Position numbers and translations under genes: made by a program. The notes beneath the pieces are model-generated. The model did no database searches, was not told the DNA's origin, and saw only the letters and a program-made list of their open reading frames with translations. From positions 248,001 through 312,000 of the forward strand of contig NZ_WRPP01000007.1 of assembly GCF_009760405.1 (NCBI RefSeq): a DNA stretch of 64,000 nucleotides, read 5' to 3'. The stretch comes from Nocardia terrae. Its GTDB lineage: Bacteria; Actinomycetota; Actinomycetes; Mycobacteriales; Mycobacteriaceae. Of the stretch, positions 25,894 to 34,281 are shown one piece after another; position 1 is the stretch's first letter; every line of letters begins with the position of its first letter.

Positions 25894-27312
25894 GTGTCGC
25901 CGCTGTTGCTGAGCTCGCTGAACCCGGCCGCCATTGCCGCCGGAGACGATATCCCGAATGCCGTCACCATCGACGGGGAGACGCTGTCGCGCAGCGATCT
26001 GCTCGGCGCGGCCACCTCCGTCGCCGAACGCGTCGCGCAGGCCCGGCGGGTGGCGGTGCTGGCCGAACCGACCGTCACCACCGTGCTCGCGGTGGTCGGC
26101 TGCCTCCTCGCCGGGGTGACCGTGGTCCCGGTCCCGCCGGACGCCGGCAGCGCGGAACTGGCTCACATCCTGAAGGATTCGGGCGCGCAGGCCTGGCTGG
26201 GCCAGGCCGCGGAGGGCTCCGAGCTGCCGGTGATCCCGGTGCGCAAGCATGCGCGGTCCTGGCATCGGTACGCCGAACCATCCGGCAAGTCAACGGCTTT
26301 CGTTCTCTACACCTCCGGGACCACCGGTGCGCCGAAGGGCGTGATGCTCAGCCGCGACGCCATCGCCGCGGGCCTGGACGCCCTGGCGCAGGCGTGGCAG
26401 TGGACCCACAAAGACGTTCTGGTGCACGGTCTTCCGCTGTTCCACGTGCACGGCCTGATCCTCGGTGTGCTCGGTCCGCTGCGGGTCGGCAGCCCGCTCG
26501 TGCACACCGGCAAGCCGACCCCGAAGGCGTACGCCGCGGCTCACGGCACCATGTACTTCGGCGTGCCGACCGTCTGGTCGCGGGTCGTCGAAGAGCCCTC
26601 GGCCGCAAGGGAACTGGCGAAGGCGCGGATCCTGATCTCCGGCAGCGCGCCGCTGCCCGTGCCGGCCTTCGAGCGGCTGGCCGAGCTCACCGGGCACGCC
26701 CCGATCGAGCGCTACGGCATGAGCGAAACCATGATCACCCTTTCCACCCGGCCCGACGGCGAGCGCCGCCCCGGCTGGGTCGGGCTGCCGGTCGCCGGCG
26801 TCGAGACCAGGCTGCGCGACGAGTCCGGCGCGCCGGTGCCGCACGACGGGGAAAGTGTCGGCGGCCTGCAGGTTCGCGGCCCCATGCTGTTCGACGGCTA
26901 TCTGGGCAAGCCGGAGGTCACCGCCGAGAACTTCACCGCCGACGGCTGGTTCAAGACCGGTGACGTGGCCGTCATCGACGCCGAGGGCTTCCACCGCATC
27001 GTGGGCCGGGAATCGGTGGACCTGATCAAGTCCGGTGGCTACCGCATCGGCGCGGGCGAGATCGAGACCTCGCTGCTCGGGCATCCGGCGGTGGCCGAGA
27101 CCGCGGTGATCGGCGTGCCCGACGAGGACCTCGGCCAGCGCATCGTCGCCTACGTCGTGCTCCGGGCGGGTGCGGGGGAGTCGGTCACCGAATCGCTCAT
27201 CGCCCATGTGGCGGGCGAACTCTCGGCGCACAAGCGCCCGCGCGAGGTGCGCGTGGTCGAATCCCTGCCCCGCAACGCCATGGGCAAGGTCCAGAAGAAA
27301 CTGCTGGCTTGA
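25894..27312 (+). CDS. fadD36: FadD36-like acyl-CoA synthetase
   Basis: 472-aa ANL-superfamily adenylating enzyme. P-loop YTSGTTGAPKGVMLS, YGMSE adenylation motif, TGD motif in WFKTGDVAVID, hinge VGRESVDLIKSGGYRIG, and the C-terminal catalytic Lys in NAMGKVQKK. The start SPLLLSSLNPA and much of the body agree with M. tuberculosis FadD36 (Rv1193), shorter than most FadD proteins. It probably activates a short or propionate-like acid; the substrate is unproven. GTG 25894 matches the family N-terminus. Confidence 0.9.
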   Translation: MSPLLLSSLNPAAIAAGDDIPNAVTIDGETLSRSDLLGAATSVAERVAQARRVAVLAEPTVTTVLAVVGCLLAGVTVVPVPPDAGSAELAHILKDSGAQAWLGQAAEGSELPVIPVRKHARSWHRYAEPSGKSTAFVLYTSGTTGAPKGVMLSRDAIAAGLDALAQAWQWTHKDVLVHGLPLFHVHGLILGVLGPLRVGSPLVHTGKPTPKAYAAAHGTMYFGVPTVWSRVVEEPSAARELAKARILISGSAPLPVPAFERLAELTGHAPIERYGMSETMITLSTRPDGERRPGWVGLPVAGVETRLRDESGAPVPHDGESVGGLQVRGPMLFDGYLGKPEVTAENFTADGWFKTGDVAVIDAEGFHRIVGRESVDLIKSGGYRIGAGEIETSLLGHPAVAETAVIGVPDEDLGQRIVAYVVLRAGAGESVTESLIAHVAGELSAHKRPREVRVVESLPRNAMGKVQKKLLA

Positions 27313-27346
27313 CCTCGAGTGCGGTCGAGGTCCTAGCGTGGTGGTC

Positions 27347-27715
27347 ATGACCGCATCTCTGTCGCCCGCCCAGATCGAGTACCTGAACAGCCAGCGACTG
27401 GGGCGGCTGGCCACCATCCGCCCCGACGGCTCGCCCCAGAACAACCCCGTCGGGTTCCGCTTCAACGCGGCGCTGGGCACCATCGACATCGGTGGCCGCG
27501 ATCTGGGCGCGAGCCAGAAGTTCCGCAACCTCGTCAAGGAGGAACGGGTCTCCTTCGTGGTGGACGACATCAAATCCGTCCAGCCATGGGAGGTGCGCAT
27601 GCTCGAAATCCGGGGCACCGCACAGGCATTGCGTGACGTCGAACCCTTCTACCCCGGCCTGTCCCCGGAGCTCATCCGAATCACCCCCGAGCGGATCATC
27701 GCCTTCGGCATCTGA
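27347..27715 (+). CDS. PPOX-class F420-dependent oxidoreductase family protein
   Basis: 122-aa split-barrel flavoprotein of the pyridoxamine-oxidase-like, F420-binding type. Conserved N-terminus with LGRLATIRPDGSPQNNPVGFRFN and IDIGGRDLGASQKFRN, then RMLEIRGTAQAL and ending ITPERIIAFGI. Such proteins bind F420 or FMN and reduce unknown substrates; fbiC in this window supplies the cofactor pathway. ATG at 27347 follows a weak GGTGG. A short hairpin (CACCGGA/TCCGGTG, 27716-27731) follows the stop at once. Confidence 0.88.
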   Translation: MTASLSPAQIEYLNSQRLGRLATIRPDGSPQNNPVGFRFNAALGTIDIGGRDLGASQKFRNLVKEERVSFVVDDIKSVQPWEVRMLEIRGTAQALRDVEPFYPGLSPELIRITPERIIAFGI

Positions 27716-27818
27716 CACCGGAGTTCCGGTGCCGGAGGTTTCGGGGTCTCGTGGTGGGTCCAGCGAACCTCTAGTTTCTTGGAGACGAAAGTTCAGTGCT
27801 TCCAAGGAGATTCGCTCG

Positions 27819-28127
27819 ATGCCTACCGCTCTGCGTAACACCGTGGCGGCTGCCGCCGTCTTCGCCGGTCTGCTCGCGCCCGCCGCCGTGGCGAGCGCCG
27901 ACGCGCTGCCCCTCACCCCGATGGGGCAGAACGCCGATCCGGTCGCGGCGCCCAACACCACCGGCACCGGGTCGGTGAACACCGGGGCGTTCGGGTCCTT
28001 CGACCCGTCGGCGGCCGGTTCGTCGAATCTGATCAAGGCGTTCCAGACCGGGTCGGGCCAGTGCAACACGCCGACGTTCCCGGTCTACGACGGATCCGCC
28101 AATCCGTTGTGCTCGCTGTACCACTGA
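27819..28127 (+). CDS. Small secreted protein of unknown function
   Basis: 102 aa. Sec signal peptide (AAAAVFAGLLAPAAVASA, cleavage after about residue 28), then a Gly/Asn/Pro/Thr-rich mature peptide with two Cys near the C-terminus (GQCNTPTFPVY, NPLCSLYH), which may form one disulfide. ATG 27819 has AAGGAG about 9 nt upstream. Expressed alone, with a strong terminator 12 nt after the stop. No family recognised. Confidence 0.75.
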   Translation: MPTALRNTVAAAAVFAGLLAPAAVASADALPLTPMGQNADPVAAPNTTGTGSVNTGAFGSFDPSAAGSSNLIKAFQTGSGQCNTPTFPVYDGSANPLCSLYH

Positions 28128-28139
28128 GCCCGAAGTGGC

Positions 28140-28175
28140 GAAAACCCCTGCGGCGCAAGGCCGACAGGGGTTTTC
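28140..28175. terminator. Strong bidirectional terminator
   Basis: Perfect 11-bp stem GAAAACCCCTG/CAGGGGTTTTC with a 14-nt loop and T/A tracts on both sides, between the small secreted protein gene and convergent dapD. Confidence 0.9.
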
Positions 28176-28188
28176 GTGGTTTCGGGGT

Positions 28189-29145
28189 TCAGTCGTTCGC
28201 GTGCAGCGCCGCGTTGAGCTCGACGCCGGTGCCCTTGCGGGCCTTGACCTCGACCGCGCCGGTCACCGAGTTGCGGATGAACAGCAGGTTGGACTGCCCC
28301 GACAGCTCGCCGGCCTTGACGACCGTGCCGTCCGGCCCGGTCACCTTGGTGCCCGCGGTCACGTACAGGCCCGCCTCGACCACGCAGTCATCGCCCAGCG
28401 AGATGCCCAGGCCCGAGTTCGCGCCCAGCAGGCAGCGCTCGCCCAGTGAGATGACCTGCTTGCCGCCGCCGGACAGGGTGCCCATGATGGACGCGCCGCC
28501 GCCGACGTCGGAGCCGTCACCGACCACCACGCCGGCCGAAATACGGCCTTCCACCATGGAATTGCCGAGCGTGCCGGCATTGAAGTTGACGAAGCCCTCG
28601 TGCATGACCGTGGTGCCCGGGGCCAGGTGCGCGCCCAGGCGCACGCGGTCGGCGTCGGCGATGCGCACGCCCGACGGCAGCACATAGTCGACCATGCGCG
28701 GGAACTTGTCCACGCCGTAGACGGTGACCGGGCCGCGGGCACGCAGCTTCATGCGGGTGAGTTCGAACTCCTCGCCCGAGCACGGGCCATGGTTGGTCCA
28801 CACCACATTGGCGAGCAGACCGAACTGCCCGTCCAGGCTCAGACCGTGCGGGCGGACCAGGCGGTGCGAGAGCAACTGCAGGCGCAGCCAGACGTCGTGG
28901 GTGTCGACCGGCGCGGCGGACAGGTCGGCGATGGTGGTGCGGACCACGACCACCTCGACCCGGCGGGCCTCGTCGACGCCGACGGAATCGGCGAACTTGG
29001 CGTACTCGACGTCGGAGGGATCCAGCCGCTTGGAGCCGGTATCGCTGAATTCACCCAGTTCCGGGTAGGGATACCAGGTGTCGAGCACCGTCCCGTTCGC
29101 GGTGATGGTGGCGAGGCCGACTGCTGAAGCTCCCTGAGTACTCAC
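28189..29145 (-). CDS. dapD: DapD, tetrahydrodipicolinate N-succinyltransferase
   Basis: 318 aa (M. tuberculosis DapD is 317). The C-terminal half is a left-handed beta-helix with hexapeptide repeats (GTLGNSMVEGRISAGVVVGD, GANSGLGISLGDDCVVEAG). Transfers succinyl from succinyl-CoA to tetrahydrodipicolinate, the step before DapC. Starts at GTG 29145, with TAAGGG upstream; the convergent small secreted gene ends 61 bp away. Confidence 0.95.
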   Translation of the reverse strand: MSTQGASAVGLATITANGTVLDTWYPYPELGEFSDTGSKRLDPSDVEYAKFADSVGVDEARRVEVVVVRTTIADLSAAPVDTHDVWLRLQLLSHRLVRPHGLSLDGQFGLLANVVWTNHGPCSGEEFELTRMKLRARGPVTVYGVDKFPRMVDYVLPSGVRIADADRVRLGAHLAPGTTVMHEGFVNFNAGTLGNSMVEGRISAGVVVGDGSDVGGGASIMGTLSGGGKQVISLGERCLLGANSGLGISLGDDCVVEAGLYVTAGTKVTGPDGTVVKAGELSGQSNLLFIRNSVTGAVEVKARKGTGVELNAALHAND

Positions 29146-29164
29146 GTGCCCTTACGTTACCGAC

Positions 29165-29812
29165 TCAGCCGCGGGCCGCGCACAGCAGCCCGTCGCCGAC
29201 CGGGATCAACACGCTGGTGAGGTCGGGGTCCTCGGCGATGGCCCGGGTCGCGGCCCGCACCGCCATGGTCTGCGGATCACGCTGCGCCGGATCGGGGACC
29301 CGCCCGCCGAGCAGCGCGTTGTGCAACAGGATCGCCCCGCCCTCGCGTAGCAGGCGCACGGCCTGCATCACGTACTGCGGATGCTCGAGCGGCGCGGCAT
29401 CGATGAACACCAGGTCGTAGGCCCCATCGGCCAAGCGCGGCAACACATCCAGGGCCCGTCCGTTGATGAGCCGGGTCCGCGCCGGCGCGATCTCGGCCGA
29501 CCGGAACGCCTCCCGGGCCGCGCGCTGATGCTCGGGCTCGGAGTCGATGGTGGTCAGCGTGCCGTCCTCGCGCATGCCGTCCAGCAGCCACAGCCCGCTC
29601 ACCCCGGCCCCGGTGCCGACCTCGACCACGGCCCGCGCCCCGAGCAATTGGGCGTACATGCTGAGCAGCGCGCCGACCGCGGGCGCGACCGGGGCCGCGC
29701 CGAGTTCGAGGGCGCGTTCGCGCGCGCCGACGAGGATGTCGTCCTCGGCGACGGATTCCTCCACGTAGGCGAGGTTGCGCTGCAGGTTCGGTGCCGCGGG
29801 AGTCTGGCTCAC
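29165..29812 (-). CDS. SAM-dependent O-methyltransferase (Rv1220c-like)
   Basis: 215-aa class I methyltransferase of the caffeoyl-CoA/catechol O-methyltransferase family. Motif I VVEVGTGAGVSGLWLLDGM, acidic ribose ligand in TTIDSEPEHQ, and metal-site region FIDAAPLEHPQYV with AILLHNALLGG. It is divergent from sigE, as Rv1220c is in M. tuberculosis. Starts GTG 29812. Substrate unknown. Confidence 0.88.
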   Translation of the reverse strand: MSQTPAAPNLQRNLAYVEESVAEDDILVGARERALELGAAPVAPAVGALLSMYAQLLGARAVVEVGTGAGVSGLWLLDGMREDGTLTTIDSEPEHQRAAREAFRSAEIAPARTRLINGRALDVLPRLADGAYDLVFIDAAPLEHPQYVMQAVRLLREGGAILLHNALLGGRVPDPAQRDPQTMAVRAATRAIAEDPDLTSVLIPVGDGLLCAARG

Positions 29813-29970
29813 GAAGTAGAGGCTAACGGCGATACACCGGTAAGGCGTGGCGTCGACCGGCCGGTGTGGCGATTTTTCTCAGGTGTCCCTCAGCCTCCGC
29901 ATACGGATGCCTCATCACGACCGACGAGAGTAAGCCTCACGCCAGGCCAGCGACCGCGAGCCGGGGATCG

Positions 29971-29997
29971 GGAACAGCCGAATCAACCGATTGGTTG
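29971..29997 (+). promoter_or_regulatory. ECF-type promoter of sigE, possibly autoregulated
   Basis: GGAAC at 29971-29975, 17-bp spacer, GGTTG at 29993-29997, 50 bp before the sigE ATG. This fits the SigE/SigH-type consensus of mycobacteria (GGRMC and SGTT-like elements). Confidence 0.5.
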
Positions 29998-30046
29998 TCA
30001 CCGATAACGACGCTCTCGGTCCCGAGTAGGAGGTAATCCCATCCAC

Positions 30047-30751
30047 ATGGTCGACGCGGCGCGTGAACACGCCAACACTCTGCACCCGCAGATCAAGTCG
30101 CTGGACAGCACTGTGACTCCACAGAGCACCCCGCTGGACGGTGACTTCACCCCGACTTCCGCCGAGGAGGAGGCCCTGACCGGGACCGCCGCCTTCGACG
30201 CCACCGGTGACCGCTCGGTCATGCCGACCTGGGACGAACTGGTCCGCGAGCACGCCGACCGCGTGTACCGGCTGGCCTACCGCCTCACCGGTGATCCGCA
30301 GGACGCCGAGGATCTGACCCAGGAAACCTTCATCCGGGTCTTCCGCTCCCTGCAGAACTACCAGCCCGGCACCTTCGAGGGCTGGCTGCACCGCATCACC
30401 ACCAACCTGTTCCTGGACATGGTCCGCCGGCGCAACCGCATCCGCATGGAGGCGCTGCCGGAGGACTACGACCGCGTCCCGTCCGAGGGCCCCGGCCCCG
30501 AGCAGGCCTATCACGACGCCAATCTGGATCCGGACCTGCAGTCCGCGCTGGATTCGCTGGCCCCGGAGTTCCGTGCCGCGGTCGTGCTCTGTGACATCGA
30601 AGGTCTGTCGTACGAGGAGATCGGCGCGACGCTGGGCGTCAAACTGGGCACCGTGCGCAGCCGCATCCATCGTGGACGCCAGGCACTGCGTGAACACCTC
30701 GAGCATAATGGTGTGGAGCGGCGTTTCGCCGCCACCGAAAAGGTCGGGTGA
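30047..30751 (+). CDS. sigE: SigE, ECF sigma factor for envelope stress
   Basis: 234 aa. Non-conserved N-terminal 60 residues, then sigma region 2 (VYRLAYRLTGDPQDAEDLTQ, FIRVFRSL, WLHRITTNLFLDMVRRR) and region 4 (LAPEFRAAVVLCDIEGLSYE, IGATLGVKLGTVRSRIHRGR). Directs transcription under surface stress, with the anti-sigma factor rseA and protease htrA following. ATG 30047 lies 13 nt after AGGAGG, a wide spacing, so a second start such as ATG 30221 could be used, as happens for mycobacterial sigE. Confidence 0.94.
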   Translation: MVDAAREHANTLHPQIKSLDSTVTPQSTPLDGDFTPTSAEEEALTGTAAFDATGDRSVMPTWDELVREHADRVYRLAYRLTGDPQDAEDLTQETFIRVFRSLQNYQPGTFEGWLHRITTNLFLDMVRRRNRIRMEALPEDYDRVPSEGPGPEQAYHDANLDPDLQSALDSLAPEFRAAVVLCDIEGLSYEEIGATLGVKLGTVRSRIHRGRQALREHLEHNGVERRFAATEKVG

Positions 30752-30819
30752 CCCGCGAGCTCTGTGCTCGCGGGCCGTGCGCCCGAACAGCTCGATTCGT
30801 CCGGAAGGGTGTGCAGCGT

Positions 30820-31158
30820 ATGAGTGGCGAGGACCGACAGCACCGTCGTCCCCCGCGTTTCGCCCCCACCGAGCATTTGGCCAGTGAGGCCATCGCCGCC
30901 TACGTGGACGGCGAATTGCGGATGAACGCATATCTGCGTGCCGCCCACCACATTTCCGTGTGCCGCGAGTGCGCGGCCGAAGTCGACGCCCAGCAGCAGG
31001 CACGAATCGCGCTGCGGCAGTCCTCGGATCAGATCTCCGCACCGCTGAGTCTGCACGACACCCTGAGCCGGATTCCGCGTTCGCTCATTCAGGAATGCGC
31101 GAGCAACCATCAGGATTCGTTCGACAGCAGGCGGTGGACCTCGTGGTGGCGCAAGTAG
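30820..31158 (+). CDS. rseA: RseA, zinc-associated anti-sigma factor of SigE
   Basis: 112 aa. His44-x3-Cys48-x2-Cys51 zinc motif (HHISVCREC), preceded by APTEHLASEAIAAYVDGELRM, nearly the same as in M. tuberculosis RseA. No transmembrane helix. It holds SigE inactive until oxidised or degraded. ATG 30820 has GGAAGGG 11 nt upstream; the long open frame from 30748 overlaps the sigE stop and looks less likely. Confidence 0.92.
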   Translation: MSGEDRQHRRPPRFAPTEHLASEAIAAYVDGELRMNAYLRAAHHISVCRECAAEVDAQQQARIALRQSSDQISAPLSLHDTLSRIPRSLIQECASNHQDSFDSRRWTSWWRK

Positions 31159-31168
31159 AGTCCATAGC

Positions 31169-32740
31169 GTGACCACCGAATCGAAGAACACGGGCCCGGC
31201 CGAAGATGGCGGGCCCGCGGCGAATTCACCGTTGTCAGGGGAATCCGATTCGGCGGCCGATCGGGGGAACCTGAGGCCGTCGGACGCACCGGTGCTGGGG
31301 CCGCGCCCGGTCCTGCGCCCGCATGTCGACAATCACACCGCACGCGCCTTCCGTCGCCCGAACGGGCAGCGCGGATCGTTCGCCGCGCGACCGGCCGGAT
31401 CCGTGGCCGCGGCGGTGCAGGGGGAGTCCGAGATTCAGAATCGCCCGCCGGACGCGGTGCTGGCGGAGGCGTTCGGCCGTCCGGAGGGTTCGGCCGAACT
31501 GCTGCAGCGGGATCCGGAGGCCGGCGCCGAGTCGGCTGCCCCGGCCGCGCCCGCCGATCCGTGGCGGGACCCGAATTCGGCCGCACGCCTCGGTACTCCG
31601 GCCGTGGCCCAGGCCCGGCCGCAGCCGCTCGTCACCGGACCCAAGCTCGGTGCGCGCGAGGTGCTCTTCGGCGGCCGGGTGTCCTGGAAGGCGCTGACCC
31701 TGCTGGCGGTCATCGCGGCGGTCATCGGCCTGATCGGCGGGTTCGTCGGGGCGTTCACCGGCTCGTCGGCCTCCGCGCTGACCTCGCGCAAGGTGGCGCT
31801 GCAGTCGGCGCCCTCGGGCGGCCAGCCGCACAACCAGCTCACCAAGGTGGTCAACGCCGTCATGCCCGCGGTGGTCACCGTGCGCGCGTGGCTGGGCGAC
31901 ACCGGGTCCACGGGTTCGGGCGTGGTGATCGACGGGGCGGGCTACATCGTCACCAACAATCACGTGATCTCCCTTGCCGCCAACGACAAGTCTGGCAAGG
32001 CCAAGCTGGACGTGGTCTTCTCCGACGGTCAGCGGGTGCCGACCCAGATCGTGGGCCGCGACACCAAATCGGACCTGGCGGTGCTCAAGGTCGATGTGAA
32101 GAACCTGGCGGTGATCCAGCTCGGCAACTCCGGCGATGTGCAGGTCGGTGACGACGTGGTGGCGCTGGGTTCGCCGCTGGGCCTGGAGAAGACGGTCACC
32201 TCCGGCATCGTGTCCGCGCTGCACCGGCCGGTGAAGGTGGGCGGCGAGGGCACCGACACCGACGCCACCCTCGATGCCGTGCAGACCGACGCCGCCATCA
32301 ACCACGGCAACTCCGGTGGCGCGCTGGTGGATATGCAGGGCCGGCTGATCGGCATCAACTCGGCCATCAAGTCCGAGAGCGGCGGTTCGGTGGGTCTGGG
32401 CTTCGCGATTCCGGTGGATCAGGTCAAGCGCATCTCGCAGGCGCTGATCCGCGACGGGTCGGTGCATCATCCGCGGCTGGGCGTGAGCGCCAAGACCAAG
32501 ATCGTCGCCAATGACGTGATGAGCGGTGCGGCGGTGGCCGATGTGCAGGCCGGGAGCCCGGCGGCCAAGGCGGGCATCGTCGAGGGCGATGTCATCGTGA
32601 AGGTCGGCGATCGGGATGTGTCGGGGCCGGAGGAGTTGACGGTCGCGGTGCAGTCGCACGAGATCGGGCAGACGGTGACCGTGCGCCTGATTCGCGACGG
32701 GCGTGAGGTGGATGTACCCGTCACGCTGGAATCCGACTAA
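31169..32740 (+). CDS. htrA: HtrA (DegP-type) membrane-anchored serine protease
   Basis: 523 aa. A Pro/Ala-rich cytoplasmic region (about 170 residues), one membrane helix (about 171-198), trypsin-like domain with triad His in VTNNHVISLA, Asp in SDLAVLKV and Ser in NHGNSGGAL, and a C-terminal PDZ domain (GSPAAKAGIVEGDVIVKVG). Handles damaged extracytoplasmic proteins and is part of the SigE response. GTG 31169, 10 nt after rseA. Confidence 0.94.
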   Translation: MTTESKNTGPAEDGGPAANSPLSGESDSAADRGNLRPSDAPVLGPRPVLRPHVDNHTARAFRRPNGQRGSFAARPAGSVAAAVQGESEIQNRPPDAVLAEAFGRPEGSAELLQRDPEAGAESAAPAAPADPWRDPNSAARLGTPAVAQARPQPLVTGPKLGAREVLFGGRVSWKALTLLAVIAAVIGLIGGFVGAFTGSSASALTSRKVALQSAPSGGQPHNQLTKVVNAVMPAVVTVRAWLGDTGSTGSGVVIDGAGYIVTNNHVISLAANDKSGKAKLDVVFSDGQRVPTQIVGRDTKSDLAVLKVDVKNLAVIQLGNSGDVQVGDDVVALGSPLGLEKTVTSGIVSALHRPVKVGGEGTDTDATLDAVQTDAAINHGNSGGALVDMQGRLIGINSAIKSESGGSVGLGFAIPVDQVKRISQALIRDGSVHHPRLGVSAKTKIVANDVMSGAAVADVQAGSPAAKAGIVEGDVIVKVGDRDVSGPEELTVAVQSHEIGQTVTVRLIRDGREVDVPVTLESD

Positions 32741-32810
32741 TCGGTAAACAGTGATTCAACGCAGGTGCGGCGGCGAAAACGCCGGAATCGGACGAAGGTA
32801 ACCTGGATCC

Positions 32811-33248
32811 GTGTTCAGCAATATCGGCTGGGGCGAGATGTTGATTCTGCTCGTCGCCGCACTTGTCATTCTCGGCCCGGAGCGACTGCCCGGCGCCGTT
32901 CGCTGGACTGCTCACGCGTTGAAGCAGGCGCGCGATTACGCCACTGGCGCAACTCAGCAATTGCGCAATGAGCTGGGGCCGGAATTCGACGAGATCCGGA
33001 AACCGTTGGAGCAGTTGAACGAACTGCGCAGTATGAATCCTCGGTCGATGGTCACGAAACATCTGCTCGACGGGGACGACTCGATCCTGAACAGCTTCAA
33101 TGACCTGACCAATTTCGACAAGCCGGTCAGCTCCGCGAACAGCGGAAACGGTTCCGTCAACACCGGATCCGGCCCGATTTCGATGCCGAAGGAACAAAAA
33201 CCGCTGGAGCGCAACGAGCGTCCGCCGGTGGACCCCGACGCCACTTAG
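32811..33248 (+). CDS. tatB: TatB, twin-arginine translocase subunit
   Basis: 145 aa. N-terminal FSNIGWGEMLILLVAALVILGPERLP is a TatB helix with the conserved Glu and the helix-breaking GP, followed by an amphipathic helix and a polar disordered tail. GTG 32811. Follows htrA as in M. tuberculosis. A likely client in this window is the Tat-signal cholesterol oxidase at 18.8 kb. Confidence 0.93.
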   Translation: MFSNIGWGEMLILLVAALVILGPERLPGAVRWTAHALKQARDYATGATQQLRNELGPEFDEIRKPLEQLNELRSMNPRSMVTKHLLDGDDSILNSFNDLTNFDKPVSSANSGNGSVNTGSGPISMPKEQKPLERNERPPVDPDAT

Positions 33249-33329
33249 CAACGGTCCGGGCGCGACCCGAGATCAAATCTGTCGAGCGGACTTGACGCAT
33301 GATGCTGTCCAGCTATCTAGACTGCGCAC

Positions 33330-34166
33330 ATGTCGGCCGACGAGGTGGCCCGGGTATTCGCGATCGAGGACAAGGTCGAACGCCTGAAAGCCGCCACCGA
33401 AGGCGTGGCCGCTGCGCAGCAGCAGATCAATGAGCTGACTCGCATCCGCCGCGCCGTCATCCGTGAACTACATGCCGAGGGCTGGACGTTCGCGAGAATC
33501 GGTGCGGCCGCGGGACTTTCCCGCGCCCGCATTCACCAGGTGAGCACACAGGGACCGGTACCGGAGGGTTTGTTCTTCGGTCATGGCCCGCTCACCATCC
33601 TCACCCCGGATGTCCGCAGCACGACCCGTTCGATCGCCCTGGTGGGCGCACCGGACCCGGCCGCGCCGCACCGGCTGGTCGAGCTGCTGCGTGAACTGGG
33701 CTTCACCGCCAATGTCCAGCGGTTCCTACCCGGCCGCCCGCTGGACCTCGACCGCGACGGGCTGATCGTGCTCGGCGGGCCCGAATTGTCGCCCAGCCTG
33801 CGCTATTTGGTGGCCGCGGACCCGCGCCTGCGTCGCACCGTGGCCCGTGCGGGCCGGGTGCGCCGCGGCATCGAGGACCGTGCCGCCCGCCGCGTCTACC
33901 GGCCGGGCGGCACCGAGCCCTACGACATCGCCTACCTGGCCCGCCTGCCCCGCCCCGACGGCAAGGGCAGCGTCCTGGTCATCGACGGCCTGCACCCGCC
34001 CGCCTCGCTGGGCGCGATCCGGTTGCTGGCAACGAGACTGGCGACCCTGCACGAGCGCGCGGGCACCCACCCGTTCTCGGCCGTCGTGGGCGTCCGCTAC
34101 GACCGGTCCACGGGCGAACCGATCGAGGCGGACCTGCTCACGCCCATTTACCGCCACGATCGCTAG
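33330..34166 (+). CDS. Uncharacterised HTH protein with a C-terminal sensor-like domain
   Basis: 278 aa. The N-terminal 65 residues are helical, with a sigma-region-4-like HTH (TFARIGAAAGLSRARIHQV). The remaining 200 residues form an alpha/beta domain with IALVGAPDP, GLIVLGGPELSP, AYLARLPRPDGKGSVLVIDGLHPP and GVRYDRSTGEP. I recognise no named family for the second part, although similar HTH-plus-domain proteins seem common in actinomycetes. It ends convergent to gpgS, with a REP-like palindrome between them. Confidence 0.7.
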   Translation: MSADEVARVFAIEDKVERLKAATEGVAAAQQQINELTRIRRAVIRELHAEGWTFARIGAAAGLSRARIHQVSTQGPVPEGLFFGHGPLTILTPDVRSTTRSIALVGAPDPAAPHRLVELLRELGFTANVQRFLPGRPLDLDRDGLIVLGGPELSPSLRYLVAADPRLRRTVARAGRVRRGIEDRAARRVYRPGGTEPYDIAYLARLPRPDGKGSVLVIDGLHPPASLGAIRLLATRLATLHERAGTHPFSAVVGVRYDRSTGEPIEADLLTPIYRHDR

Positions 34167-34168
34167 CC

Positions 34169-34246
34169 CTCGTCGTCCCGGCATGTTCTTGGCCGGGATC
34201 CACACCACCGCAGTGGATTCCGGCCAAAGCACGCCGGAATGACGAG
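34169..34246. repeat. REP-like palindromic element (78 bp)
   Basis: Two 34-35-nt arms (34169-34203 and 34213-34246) are imperfect reverse complements: CTCGTCGTCCCGGC / GCCGGAATGACGAG outer parts and GGCCGGGATCCAC / GTGGATTCCGGCC inner parts, with a 9-nt loop. It starts 2 nt after the stop of the HTH gene and may also act as a terminator. Confidence 0.85.
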
Positions 34247-34281
34247 TGGGCCTCGCGAGGAGGCCCGGCCGCGGTGAGCGG

